A stretch of 23,260 bases of DNA from assembly GCF_002999335.1 (NCBI RefSeq), contig NW_020312267.1:1-23260 (forward strand), read 5' to 3'. This DNA comes from Cyclospora cayetanensis (Eukaryota; Apicomplexa; Conoidasida; Eucoccidiorida; Eimeriidae). The translations under genes were made by a program, and so were the position numbers. Under the pieces are notes generated by a model. The model did no database searches. It saw only the letters and a list, made by a program, of their open reading frames with translations, and was not told the DNA's origin. The stretch's first letter is position 1, and every line of letters begins with the position of its first letter. Below are positions 1 through 12,800 of this stretch, piece by piece.

Positions 1-4
1 AAAG

Positions 5-125
5 GCCGTCATCACCCAAAGGGATTCCCGCGGAGTCCCCCACCGCAGTACTAACCGGGCCTTGCGCCGCTTAACTTCGGAGTTCTGATGGGATCCGGTG
101 CATTCGACGCAGTATGAACGACGGC
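5..125 (-). rRNA. 5S ribosomal RNA gene
   Basis: Read on the minus strand, the 121 nt have the eukaryotic 5S arrangement. They contain TGCACCGGATCCCATCAGAA, then CTCCGAAGTTAAGC (the internal A-box region), then GGCCCGGTTAGTACTGCGG and GGGGGACTCCGCGGGAATCC near the 3' end. The ends GCCGTC and GACGGC can pair as helix I, which fixes the boundaries. The minus strand continues with TTT at the window edge, the start of a possible RNA polymerase III terminator. The product is the 5S RNA of the large ribosomal subunit. The internal promoter elements look intact, so the gene is probably functional. 5S genes of Eimeria are thought to lie in tandem repeats, so the window may begin at the edge of such an array, but only this one intact copy is visible. 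Confidence 0.93.
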
Positions 126-3100
126 AACACACAATCTGCCCTCATAACCACTGATCCTATTGCGTCACACCGCCAATTCACATAACACATCGGATAACTG
201 GTCTCAAAGGACCTCGCAGTCTGCTGCTGAATACTCTTCAGATGACGAGACATGTTTCATTGTTACCTCTAGAGCTAATCAACTTGTGTGCAAATGAGAA
301 GGGACCGTGAAAACTCCTGTGGTCAAACGCAGACTCGAAAGACTGCTCTATGGGGTTCAAAATGCATGATGCTACTTAACTAACCCCAGTGGCGTTCCAG
401 TGTAGTCCGTGCGCTGCGACCGTGCTCAAGAGCGCCCGTGCGGGTCCACCCTTTCTACACACTTTATGAAATCCTTGCACCATACCGGCCTGAAACAGCA
501 GTTCTGCTTTGGTCATCCCACAGCCACGCGATCTGCAGACCGTCACTAAAATACGAATAGAGAGAGGCTTAACACATTACGGACTCACTTGTAGTCCAGC
601 CGCTGCCTCCAGTAATTTTACGCACTAAGTAACTCGATGGGAAGTACACAGCCAAGCCACCGATTCAAGAGACTTTGGAATTCGCCACGCAAACGAAAGG
701 CTCCTGCAGTAGCAGCCTGCCAATAGTACTCAAGAGACCCATAGTTCCCGACTTCGAGCTGGCTCATTCAGTTAAGGACAGCTGCATCTCTCTCTATTCC
801 TGACACATAATGAGTAATCGGTCGCCACACAGTACTTGTACATAAAGGCTTAATGATTCAGTGAGGGTTGTGTCCGCAGTAGGCGCTGGCAATGAGCTTG
901 GGGTCTCAGGTGTCGTAGGTATCTCTGGCGGGCCCCCATGCTGCTGCCGCATCAGCAGAAACGAATTCAGAGGGACGCTTAACGGAAGGCAAGTTGAGCT
1001 GACAGCTAGGGTGCATGTTCGTGCTTCGTAAAGCAGTATTTCGTTTGGCATCATTACACAGCCTTTGCTATTGTGTGTGATTACTACAGGTTCTTACCGC
1101 TACAGTACGCGAAAATTCTCCACGCGGGGCTTCGGGGCACGGCACATCTAGCAGCATTCTGCAACTGGATGTCACTAGCCAGGGATGCTGGTGCTGTTGC
1201 TATGGACTAGCTTAGATACACCCTCTAGGCGAGCAAGTGATAAACTGCCTTGCCGTCAGCACAGTTGCTACTCTTGTTGCGGCTGGTGCCGTAGGTATTT
1301 GTCCTGGATGCAGGTGAATATTCGGATGGCTTTGTTGCTTAATCGGAGGATGCTGCATTAGCTACAGCAGAAGGCGTCCTGATGGCTGGGACTCTTTGTT
1401 TAATGCAAAGTCAGGTACCCAAGCCCTTCTGACGTAAGACCTTATAACTAAACAGGTAGGATTACTCTTGCAGCAGGCCCCATTGCGCGTCTCGCCTTCC
1501 CACAGCAATTCGATGCACGTGTATGTACACGCTCCCTTTGGACACTAGCCGGAGTTCTTACGGAAAGGCTGGTGCTTGCCCTTTTCTGCGTCCACTAAGA
1601 TTCGGCCAGGGTTGTACGATGTCTCCCTCCCCGCTGCTGTCTTTGCTTACTGGGGGAGCCAACGGGTTCCTGGCTTGGTCCGCCGGTCCCTGCAGGCTTG
1701 GCCGGGTAAGCAGTGATGGGAGGTCATGCTGAGCCAGATCCACTACGGTTGGCCGACTAGTGCACGTAATTGTACCTAGGCCGGAGAATTGAAAAATTTC
1801 GCCTGTACGTGATACTGCAAAGGGTTGCTGCAATCATTTGACCACATGCTCGTGGGCCCAACACCTGCTTTGGCATTGCATTGCCTGCTGGGCCATCGTA
1901 AACCATGGGCCTATTTCTAGGTCTCCAAGAAGCTTGTTTTTCCCGCGTAAAGGTCCCTTGTTACTCTTCGACACCCGCCCAGCTGCTCTGTCCTTGGGCG
2001 CACTTGCTCTTATCGGCCCGCTGAGCACTTTACATCGCTTAAGCTGCTGTCGCTGATGTTGCTATAATGGGCTGCAATGTCAGCAATTCGCAAAATGCGA
2101 GCATTGCTGCTCAGGCTGCAGTGCGGAGGCTGCTTCGCCTTAAATGCCATGAGTTCAAGTTTCAGCCGAAGGTGGCGGCGAGACGCTCATAGAAGAGGCT
2201 TCGAAGCATCGGATTGTCACCATACTCATACGATGTGCTAACGGCAGTAAAATCTAGTTCAGTCCTATGCATCGCTCGCGCCATCTTCAAATACAAGTAA
2301 CGCGCCGGGGAACAGTAAAATATGTCGGTCTATTCATTAGAAATACCAGAACGCTGGACGCAGCCATTTGAGATTCCCGATAATACGCTTTTCCAGTGTT
2401 CACGCGGATCTAAGAATCGAGGCCCCTAACACTACGCAGTACAACTAATTTGATAAGCAATTCTACATACCGGCAGTTTTCCTCAAACGGCTCTTTCTTG
2501 CCACTATGATCTGCTGCACGATAATCCTTTGCTCAGTATGGACACGTTGCTTCACTAAAGCAAGAGGAGCGGACGGACGATCCTCTTCAATCCAAGAATC
2601 TAACCTGTAGCAATGAGTGCATTCCTAACTGCATTTCATTGATCACAAAAGTCTCAGAATTTACCTCGATTCTTTAGAGTATCATAGTAGATAGTTTATA
2701 TCTTCACTGTCTATTTTCGCGGGATACGAGCAAGGGCCCTATTCGCTTTTCTGAGCATGGTACTAATGCAAACTCATCTGCGATAGTCAGGCGTTCTTCA
2801 TCCTAGCAACACGGGCAACACGGCAAGCGTGGATATGCATAAAAAAAACTACAAGGTAATATACGCGCAAAGGGATATATGCGGCCAGTGTAAATATGCG
2901 CAAAGAATACGCCTCTTCTGTACCTGCTCGGCCCTCAGTCACCCAGCACGGGGTAGGCCTTTACAGACATACAACTTTGAAACATGCATATTTCTGTGGA
3001 CCCCATAAACACCAGAAGCAATGACATGGAAAGGTGACCGAAGACAAGCTATTGAAAATGAACTGTAGAGTCTAAGCAATATGCTAATACTGGACAGCCG

Positions 3101-6100
3101 ATCCACTTATTGTACATACAAGGAAAGCCAACTTCATGAAGCAGGTTTAATGCCATAATACTCCGAACCTTTAGATGAGCATAGTGTTGCTTTGCAGAGC
3201 ATAAAGAAGTCCGACCAGAAGAGGTCCAGCTTGTAACCTGAGGTGTGGGCACAAGCCGGGCAACTAGGAACTGTTCCACGTCGTCATTAAGGACTTCAAG
3301 CGACGGGCAGTGCTGCCCAACTCATTATCGCTGCTGGTAGCCTCTCTCTTGGTCACATTTCGGTCACATAGCCCCCACGGGAAAAAATATCTTCCCCTAG
3401 GTCCTAGCGAACGAAGCTCAACGAAACGCTGCGCCAGCTGGAGACATACGATGCTATTACCGCTAGAACACCAAAACGATCTATGGCACAGCTACCACCA
3501 TGCAAAGACAAATACTCCAGTGTTCTCCACGCAACACTACGTAAAGAGAAAGAATCGCCCTGTTATCCAGCGTTGCGCCTTGGGCACCCTGTCGGCTGGG
3601 TGCTACTGCAGTGTAAGCATAAGGGCCCGTTATCAAGGGAAAAGATATGAGTCAAGTTGCTAACTTCGTCCAAAGGGTGTTCTTCAAGTCTCATTGTGTG
3701 CAAGAACCAACAGCTTTAGCTCTCTGGATGCCTACTGCTCTTGCTAGCGCAATGGCTTCGGTATCAGCAGCTAGGCCATCCGAATGCTAGCTTGCCCCCA
3801 GCAACAAAAGTTTGACTACTGCATCAGCCTCAACAAGAGTCGCAAGTGCGCTGACAAACATGCACTAACTTGCTTGCTCGCCACAGCTTTATTCAAACCT
3901 GGCTCGTGGTGAGAAAAGCATTTTTATGTGGCCTGCCTCGAAGCTCCACATCAAGAGTAGCAGGGTACTGCAATGGCAAGGGCTCAGAACCTCCAACCAC
4001 AGGAAGAATTCCATGATAAAGTGAACGCTGTCAGGATTTATAATGCCATTGAAATTCTGCGTGTCGCATGGACGGTGTCCGTATCCCACTTGTTGCGTTT
4101 TTGATCGAATTGAGGAAGGGACGACCAGGAGTTCCTTACGGGCCCCCTCAGTCCCTGCGTATGAAAGACTAAAACATCTAAAGAGTCCTGCTGAACGAAG
4201 GACACAATAGGCTTAGAGCTGGAGCGTGGACGCATGATTTGTTAAGTAGTGGGTTTGCTGGGCACATTCATTTTTCTTGTGCATCGATGTGTACAATTTT
4301 CAAAGAGAGAGGCCTGCTTGTGAAGGGACATCCGAAAGCTCCCCCACTGTAAGCCAAGAAGACCAGCTTGGCTCACTGGTAAATCATCAGTATGATTTGC
4401 TTACACTCGTGCAGCCTGAGTGCCGCTCCATAACGCAGCAACGGAGACTTCGAGATTTGTCAAGGCTGCCTCTGAAGTTCCCGTATTTAAAACGCCAAAA
4501 ACTCCAACACTTAATGTAACTTGAGAAGCAAGTGGAGCAATGGCATCAAAAAAGCATATAGTTTAAAGCGTGAGCGTCTAATCCTTACTGAGTTTGACTT
4601 TGCAGTTTCAATACTGATGCCCATGTCCACATGCACAAGTGGAAGGCCACAAGCCTAGAGGCAGTTCACCTATTTAATCCTGATAAAATGCATCTGTAGG
4701 ACAACAATCAATACAACTAGGCCTTGAAAACTTGACTATCTCCAATTTACTGTTGCCGTGGGGTAGGCTCTGGGGCGTGCGTGTTTAAAAGAAATAGACG
4801 GCTGTAAAGCTGTTGACTTGTTGATTGGAAAACCTGAGCATTCCTGTAACGCCCCAACACAAATTGGCTTTTTGGTCTCCACTCAACACATTTATATAAA
4901 CAATAACGTTCATCAAAGCCAAATATTACCTACTCAGCTTTTATTGTGGATTTGCTTGCTGAGTTGTTCGCCAGCAAAGCCATCGAGTGCAGACACCAAC
5001 TTTACCACGCATACGTAGGGATATCAAATTCTGAACTGAGCGGATAGCGAGTACTTCTACAGGCGGCATTCAGTGACTTCCCGCAATATTGTGTTGAAGA
5101 CTAACTGTTTGCTCGCTTCAACGCTAGATCAAAACTTTGCGAGGCGTATCTGTAGAATCGTTATCGCAGCAAAGTGCTTTTCCGACTATTATGATGAATG
5201 GGCTCTTTGTAACTCTGCTGTGCATGGACCATGTGCCTGACTTTGAAGGGTTTCACGGGGTTGGTGTGGCTTGCCTGGATTTTGTGTGACCGGATGGGCA
5301 CGCCCTGACTATTTAGGAAACGTGCATTTGCCGTAAAATACGGCTTGTCTGCCAACCACTGTACATTTATTGCAGTGGAAGTACACCTTTAGACAGTTTT
5401 GCAAGAGGTTGAGCACACTCAACTACCCTACTTGCATCTAACTATAACTTCGCAAGGAATTGAGTAATTGGCTTGTTGACCTGAATACCTTTTCCTAATG
5501 GGCTAGCAGTACTCTGCGAAGTATAAAAGACAAAACTTTCGGTGAGCGTGCGCTATATGGGATGTACAGCTAGATCTAAGATGCATTGGAGTGCTTAGAG
5601 GCCGCAGCTTGCGTCTCACAGGCATCCGTCCTTTTTGTGTTGGAACCTTGAAGGGCACAGGCAAGGAAGGTGGCAGTTTCTAAACAGGATTCACCTAAAA
5701 GCTCAGAATCAAAAGAAAGCCAGTGGCCTTACTTCGCTTAATGAGGCCTTAAGCTGAGCTTTGCTTGTGCTTACACCGTATGGTTCAATGCAGCTCTTCC
5801 ATGCTCATCTACCGGCCGTGTGCAGTGAGCTACTACGCTTTCTTGGAGACGTCCCCCTGGGTCTTCTAAATTGTTCGGATAAAAAAACTTTTCTCCCTTC
5901 AGCAACGGTCTGGAAAAGAACCCCGCAAACTTAGGACATTGGCGGTGGTACAACATCCGTGAATGTGGCAGAGCGGGCATCCAGGCTAAAGTGAACGCAG
6001 TACCTCGACTGCTGGAGGCATGGCTTGCCAGTTGGCAACAGTTGTTGGATGTTTTGATGTCGCCACACTGATCAGAACGATATGGGGACGCCAAGGTTTG

Positions 6101-6179
6101 GCAAGTACTTAAATTTTTCACTAAGGCAAGCCGCACCCCCGACTGGGACCATGCTTATTGGACAGCCACTTTAATGACT
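126..6179. other. Gene-poor region, no supportable gene
   Basis: About 6 kb of unique-looking sequence without CAG runs. All reading frames are broken often; the longest open stretch (3310-3663, plus strand, 117 codons) has no recognisable domain. The part just left of 6180 should hold the reverse transcriptase palm and gag of the retroelement that follows. I looked for the YxDD box, a gag zinc knuckle and a protease DSG/DTG motif and found none I would defend, so these parts are either eroded beyond recognition or missing. No tRNA B-box was noticed. Confidence 0.6.
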
Positions 6180-7990
6180 GCTTCGCGAGGTCCTCGTCGC
6201 TGCATAACTGTAGTGGCCTGCTTTGGCCTTCTCGTATTTTTGACAGAGCTAGTTTATTTCACTAATCAATAAGTAAGGACCTTTATAACGTCTTCAACAC
6301 TGGAACTCCCTCCTAACAGACAACTTCTTCGTGAATAACGTTCCATAAGCTTGCACCTTATCACTGGAATTCAATTCGTCCATTTTTTAGCCAGCCCCTC
6401 CTTTGACTGCTTTTCTAAAGAAAATGGTCTCCATGACCAGAACACAGGGGGCCGATGCCGCATCGAGGGTGTACAGGTGTCGCCTTACGAACTCGCTAGG
6501 ACTGACGCTACCCACGTAGGAGCGCCATCGCCTCCTGAGAAGCAATGCTAGTAACGTTGCGGTGGGCGTGCTCCTCTCCTGACAGTCCACGGAGTTTCGA
6601 GAACACCAAATTATTGGCTATTAATGTCATCGCTTCCGAGACACAGATTAGCGGCGTCCAGGAAGGGACATGAATTCTGCCACGTCGTAGGGTGTGCAGA
6701 AATGGTTTCACTGCGTACGTGGGCATCAACTTAGTGTCTAGTTTGACCTTCGCCCTTTGACGTAATTTATAATAATGTAACAGGACTTTAACAATCCTAG
6801 AGTTGTTCGCTGGCTTTAGCGCCTGCTGAAAATTGAATATACAGCAAAGTATACCAAAGGCATCATCATGCTAGTCGTCGGCGCGCCATTCGGGCCGCCA
6901 CACCCTTACACGTTTGTCCCGCGCAATCTCTCTCGCTTGATAATATTTATGGTAGCCATCGAAACTGCATTTCGTAAGCAGTATGCTGTTGACACTCATT
7001 CAACCGCTGTCATTGCCAAAAGCCAGATCGCCAAAGGGATGAAGCAGTACCAAGTTGAAAATGGCTTATTGTAACTCAGCTCAAAGCTTTATCCTGTTAC
7101 TTGTGGATTCTAATCACGTTCAGCACCACTGTCTTGCACCATGTACATAATCTTGTTTTTTCGGCCCAAGGTGGGATACATACCACAGTGGAAGAGCTCT
7201 GGGAATCCTTGTGGTGTCGTAACATGCAACCCGCAGCAGAGAAACCCGCGCTGTAATGCACAGTGTCAGCAACAAAAACTGCCAAATCCTAGCAAATCCG
7301 ATTTTTACCAAAGACTTTCGTGCTTTCTAAAGTATCTGGACTGAACTGATCATGAAGGGTTCTACTCAAGTGTCGAGGATAAGGGTCAGGATAGCGTATA
7401 TGCCGATTCGCTCAATAAATTTGCTGTTTCATCGTTGGCTGTAGCTCTATCATGGCTGAGAAAACTGAACAGGAATTCGTAAGTCCTGTGTTAAAGCTAA
7501 TATTCCTCAGCACTAGCGGCACGGAGAGAGACCTTCAAAGTTCGCTGGTGAGTTTCGGAGTGCTCTTTTCCCCGCCTAACCACTGATAATGATGTGTGCG
7601 CTGCAGACTATCCTGAAGAAGATGAGCAAACAGAGATTACCAACCGCTCTCTTCCGCAGTTTTTGCGGCTGTATGCAGAAAAGAATTCAAATGCCTGGCT
7701 CGATGTTCCTCCTTGTTCTACATGTAAGTGAAATACAACAGTACATTTTTGCTTTCCCATTGTTGCCTCGCATCCCAGGGGTATACTGACGAGCCCTTTT
7801 GCGATGCTGGCTTGCAGCTACGGGTCCGGGGTCAGCAGCTTCCCTTAAGGTAAGAGGGATTCAACAAACTGCTATGGACTTGGCGCTAACGCTTGCGCAA
7901 AGCGGAGGCAAGGCAAGGAGGGAACTACAGACACCAAGGTTGCCTGCATGCGTGAGCCTGCAGAACTGGTTATGCTGAATCGACAGGCTT
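6180..7990 (+). pseudogene. Decayed Ty3/gypsy retrotransposon pol (RNase H and integrase)
   Basis: One frame (codons starting at 6181, 6184 and so on) carries family landmarks in the right order. They are LREVL at 6181-6195; an RT-thumb-like LQHW-NSLLTDNFF segment at 6292-6330; PLTAFLKK at 6403-6426; LTLP at 6502-6513; NASNVAVG at 6544-6567 (family TDAS..A.GAVL, the first catalytic Asp now Asn); CHRFRDTD at 6625-6648; KWFHCVRGHQLSV at 6700-6738; FDLRPL at 6742-6759 (family TDH.PL); RVVRWL at 6799-6816; and IEYTAKYTKG at 6832-6861. Integrase follows: QYQVENGLL near 7048-7071, VEELWESLW in another frame near 7188-7214, a damaged CxxC finger at 7252-7278, GQDSVYADSLNKFA around 7384-7425 and DEQTEITNRSLPQFLRLY at 7621-7674. 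In a live copy these enzymes copy the element's RNA and insert the cDNA. At least a dozen in-frame stops make it non-functional. The clade and the LTRs could not be determined. Confidence 0.85.
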
Positions 7991-9740
7991 TAGCTTTACG
8001 AGATGCATCATGAGGCGGTCAGACGAAGATGCGTAGGCCAAAGTACACTTGCTATTGCTAAAAGTTTGAGATGTCACGAAACGCTCAAAATCACCTCCCT
8101 AAAGATGTTTTGAGATCCTCGAAATAATTCGCGAACCTGGGTGCGCAGGCGCGTGGACCGGAGGCGAAAAAGATCACAGGACGCGATAGAACGGCTGAAT
8201 TTCAACAGTTCTGAGTGCAGAGGACACACTACACGAGAGTTTATAGTAGAAAGGGGTGGGTAGCGTTAGCCTCAATTTTCGACTTGAAATTGGTGCGCAC
8301 TTTGTCGCCTACAAGAGAATTCGTGCCCCCGTTTAGTTCACAACGCGTGTAGTCATGGATGTTGCTGTCTCTAACCTTAGTGGGTGCTTTTTAGCAGCGC
8401 ATGCGCTGAGGAAAAATAGCTTTCAGCTATGGATATTGGTCGATATGCTGCGAGATATCATCAATGCATTCAGTACACCAATATTTATGCGAAGTACGCA
8501 CAGGTATGTTGTCCCTACATTTTCCTGTAAATTGAAGCTAAGAACTAGGCTATGTTGCCTGCACAGGCTATATCTGCATTCATAGACTAATCGAACGCTC
8601 CGGCAGGCACTAATAAACCAGTAAAATTTCTTATTGGCTTTACGGACCTCACATCTTCGCTGCTTGCTCGCAGCATGAAGTGTCAGTGCTCAGGAAAAAA
8701 TAAGTAATCGAGCCGCAGTGGTCGTGGTGTTCTGCGTCTTGAGCACTGCTGCCTAAAATGTGTCTTTGTTCTGATTTTTACCACCTTGTTCACTGATGCC
8801 GAAATTTGCCTATTCGTAGAGCGCTATTCCTGCGCATTGTTTGCCAGGGGACTGGCGGTAGTGCGAGAACTGAGACGTGGGTCTCGAAATGATCGAGGAA
8901 AGAAGCAACGGGCTAAGATATGCCGGAGCACATTCCACTACCGTAGTTGGATTCAACGGAGAACCTGTAATTAATCGAATATTTGGCTTTACTGCTCGAA
9001 TGACCTTAAGTCTTAGGCGAATACTGTTAGCTAGTAATGACAAGACGGAAAATCGTTTGTATGTACGCTAGATGCTATGGGAAGCGAGCTGTGAATGCTT
9101 GCAGTGCCCAGAAGATGCAGTGACGCGCACATTAATTGTGGCTCTGGCCTCTTGTAGGAGATCTAGGGGGCGTTAGCAGAGGACAGGAAAAGATACTTTA
9201 AGAAAAATTGATTTTCAAATTGTAAACGTCTGTATTTAGTGTAGAGGGGAATGGCTCGCTACGAACATCTTTAGTAGTGCGTAATAAGCGTGCTTGCGGA
9301 CAGCACTTCTTACGGCGGTAGCTTATGCTGATGCCCAAGAGCAGTAAGACAGTCCTACCCCGTGCGAAGACTGTTGAATGGCTGGCTGAGTCACTGTGTC
9401 TCAAACAAAATCCTTCAAATATTGTTATCGCAGACTTCTGCTTTCGGCTTCAATATACCCCAGCTTATGTGTGCTCACAATTGTGCCGTTGGTACATGCA
9501 GCTGGTCTTAATCCTTTAAATGCATACACGGGCAATGGAGTTAGCCTTTTTGATAGGTATTTGTGAAGTATAATCTCCACGTGCCTGCAGCCCTTGAGAT
9601 GAGAAAGCCACACTAGTCCCCAGTGCCTCTTCACTGTCCCCACCATCAAGGAAGCTGTTTACGGTTTGATTTGGGGATGCAGTATTAACCAAAGGCATTG
9701 CTTGCAGTTTATTTACATTGCCGGGATGCTGAGAATACAG
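7991..9740. other. Region downstream of pol remnant, no supportable gene
   Basis: This is where the end of pol and the 3' LTR should lie. I could not find a polypurine tract with a matching TG...CA repeat elsewhere, so no LTR is called. Short open frames at 8877-9071 and 9325-9519 on the plus strand have no motif I recognise. The stretch resembles the flanks in base use and also lacks CAG runs. Confidence 0.5.
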
Positions 9741-9852
9741 GCTATTATCACCCAAAGGGTATTCGCGGGTTTCTCCCTACCTCAGTACTTATCGGGCTTT
9801 TCTTCGCTGAAAGTCAGATATAACATGACATGCGATGCAATAAAGATTCAAA
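9741..9852 (-). pseudogene. Degenerate 5S rRNA pseudogene
   Basis: Aligned with the intact copy at 5-125, this stretch shares TCACCCAAAGGG at its 3' end, then keeps the order ATTCGCGGG, CTCAGTACTTATCGGGC, TTCGCTG and GATGCAA at matching spacing. The flank AACACAC just past the 5' end of the gene is also shared, so the copied unit extended beyond the 5S itself. It is about 112 nt instead of 121. The A-box region CCGAAGTTAAGC has become TTTCAGCG, so transcription is unlikely. Many of the differences are C to T or G to A on the plus strand, for example CCGGGCC to TCGGGCT. It is most likely an old member of a 5S repeat left behind by expansion and insertion. Confidence 0.8.
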
Positions 9853-12800
9853 AACACACCAAAAATACCGCTATGCACTAAACGAAGGCTCCAGGTACTC
9901 CGACGACGTCGAACGCGGCTGCATGAGGGCACATTAGGTGGCGTGGTTAGCAACTGCATAAAAATTTTCATGCTGGTGGGTAGGGACTTCCTTTTTTAGG
10001 GCCTTCCTTTTCACAGCATCGAGCAAATATCTGTCCATAAAAGGCCGTTGAGGGTAGGGAGCCCCCAAGTGCCTGTAAATTGCAATAACCGTAAATAGTG
10101 GTAGACGCAGAGGGATCAGGCTGACTGGGGAGCAATAAGGTTAGCTGGGGAGGTTTCAGATGGCCATATGCATTGAGAGCCACATCAATTAAAAAAGATT
10201 GCTTCTAGACATTCAAGGACAAGCGGGCTAGCAAGGTATCAGCCCCATACTTGCGGTGCATGATTATATTGACCAATGTCGCAACGCTGGAAGCAGCTGC
10301 GTCGTTGGGAGGCAGTCTGGAGCTGCCTAGGAGCCAGGTCCACCACAGAAACCCATAACTTCCAGACGCCTTTTCGGCTGTCTCGTTTTAGTTAAAGACA
10401 CAGATCTAGCTGTAATGCGTTTCTGAGATTTTGAATAGTCTGTGATGCCAAGCTCCACCTGTTGGTTGTTCAGTTATTGAATCTTTGCTCAACCAACGAC
10501 GCTCAAGCCTATGACAAGTCATTGATAAATAAGTGTCCGTCCACGCTGTGACTTTTGCGATCCAAACTTTCGTGTTTTTTAATAAGCGGATCTACCAGTA
10601 GATCTGCTTGCTTCGCGTTTCTCGGTGTTCCCAAAATTTTTATTTTTGAGGTAATCTTAGCCTCTTCCGTATGTCAAGGAGCTTCAGCCTTGAAAGGTAG
10701 TCATCCCTGCATGCAGACCACTGTCTCCACATATAAAGAGCTAACGGTGAGGCGCCATGCCCTCCAAAAACCACGCTGCGAGCAGTACGCGTTTCTTATC
10801 ATCGAGTGCAGAACAAAATACAGTGGTTCTTGAGCCAATAAAGTTCTCGTGCGGTCGCGCGTCCTTATGGCCATTGTGATTTTCTGGGCAGCATCGTCTA
10901 CGCATCCCTGGAAATTCTGTGGGCTGATGAAGCATGTTTACTTACCAGATAAGACGTCCTTTCGTCCACATCAGTTTGCAGGTCGGCTTCTAGCGTACAA
11001 CCAGGCGTTGAGAAGCACCACAAATCCATCAGTACAGCTGTTTCCAGACTGCTGACATAGAGACGCCCAAAATTTTATTAAAACTCAGCAAGTGCTCGAG
11101 GGAAAGCCGATGTCATGGCATCCACAGCTAGTGGATGGGCGGAGAACAATTGCATCGAAGAATTCGATGCTGCCAACTGTGTAGGTTCATCAAAGGTGTC
11201 TGTTTGGAGGCACCTAACCCCAGCCGCAGTACACACTTAATATGAGAGCTTGTATTTCCACAAGTAAGAATTCATGCTGTCGCTTCCCCGCGCTTCTCAG
11301 AATTCAAAGTGGGAAAAGGAACACCTAGGGTGCACCTGGTTGCATTGCCTAACAATCCAAGCATTCACAGCTAGTTCTACACCACATGTAGCGTGTAGGC
11401 AAAAGGCCTTGCTTTTTCATGGAACGAGCGAGTATTACTCTCAAATATAAGGTATTCTAGCAACCATATCAAATAGTCTATTGTTTACTATTTCTTGGTG
11501 AAAACTCACGCGTAAAAAATATTGTTTATATCTTGCTTGGCGGACCCCACCCAGCTTTGTGAATATTTAGCATGTATAGGCAAAACAGTTGCAGCGCAAG
11601 TCCCGTTGCCTGAATTTTGCAATAGGGACCAAGAGTAATAAGAAAGCAACAGCATTGCCTGCTGTGTCGCAATAAATATGCAGTTCCCAAGACGTGGATC
11701 AACTGCTCCAGTTACTCCTGATGCTGCAACGCGCACAGAGTGTAGCTTGTCATGCTAAAAGGGAAATCAAGCCTTGCACACGAGCCGCACATAGTTATAG
11801 TTGTAATAGGGTGCAAAAAGGCACAACGAGGGCGAGGAAGCCTCTGCAATACAGAATCCGTTAAGTGGGAGCACATATCCCTCTCCGGTGTCCGAGTCAT
11901 CGAAAAGGCGGGAGACTTGTTTCATCACTACCGTCGGTGCCAGCTGATCTGAAAACAAGTATGCTAGCTCTTTAACTGCGAGGAGATCCAGCATATAGGG
12001 CTTGCTATATATGTGGTTTGGGTACGCGCGTCGCCAAAGTGCACTATCAGGTGACGCTCAATAAAACAATATCTCCCAGCTTGCGATACAGATTTCAGGC
12101 GTTGTGATTCTTGAGTGATTTACGGAAACTAAGCTCAATACGCCTGAGCTTTTCATGGATGTAGCATAGTCTTTGCACACGGTGCACAGCGAAAATCTTG
12201 TACCGCTATTTGTGTTGCTTATCGTAAAGCAGCATACCTGAGTAACTGCAGTATTGACGGAGCTAAGATTGAAGAGTCCGACTGCAGGCATCTTGGCCTT
12301 GCGTAATTCGAACTGCAAACGAATAACGACGGCATAGTCAGCAGTCAATTTGAAAAGTCAGCAGTTGCGTGGCGGTCGTTGTACGCTTTCCTGAAGCTAT
12401 TGTTTTTCTACCTCTGCATTAAGCTGCTGTAAATCAAGTGGTCAAATGATGCTTGTAGTTAGGTAGACGGATTCGCCTGTAAGTGATTGCACGTTCATTG
12501 GCCATTCATGACATATGCTCATGTGTTTGACTACGTGCGCTACTGCGGAGCTCGCACTGCCCGTTAGGCGACGTAGAGGGTTGTTTACATACGATCAGCT
12601 CGATAGCAGAAAACCAGGGAATAACAGCTCATTGTACTGAGCTGCCCTGTGGTCCGCTCATATTCTATACCCTAGTTGGTCGTCGTGCAAGACACGAGAA
12701 TCTGGCCTTCGAGTGTAGTAAACACATTTGTACGGACTGCCTTGGGTGACCATGCCGCCAATATGTACACGATGCAGTGTGCGTAACACCATTCATTTCA

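Noticed and set aside
1523..2056. Overlapping open frames on both strands near 1.5-2.0 kb
   Set aside because: Locally GC-richer sequence lengthens frames by chance; no domain, splice structure or codon signal was seen.
3755..3775. GGTATCAGCAGC as a tRNA primer-binding site of the retroelement
   Set aside because: It only partly matches the usual initiator-Met-tRNA type site, and no LTR end or matching 3' LTR could be found at a suitable distance.
5771..6136. 121-codon minus-strand open frame
   Set aside because: It is antisense to where reverse transcriptase should lie, has no motif, and is short for a gene in this genome.
6286..7074. Stop codons read as glutamine (ciliate-like code) in the retroelement frame
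   Set aside because: A TGA is also present, catalytic residues are changed, frame shifts occur further on, and the VTC and CNNM-like exons in the same window end at normal stops or splice sites. Decay explains it better.
8877..9071. Possible retroviral-type protease remnant
   Set aside because: The GFNGE segment faintly recalls the family, but the active-site DSG/DTG is absent and the position after integrase is wrong.
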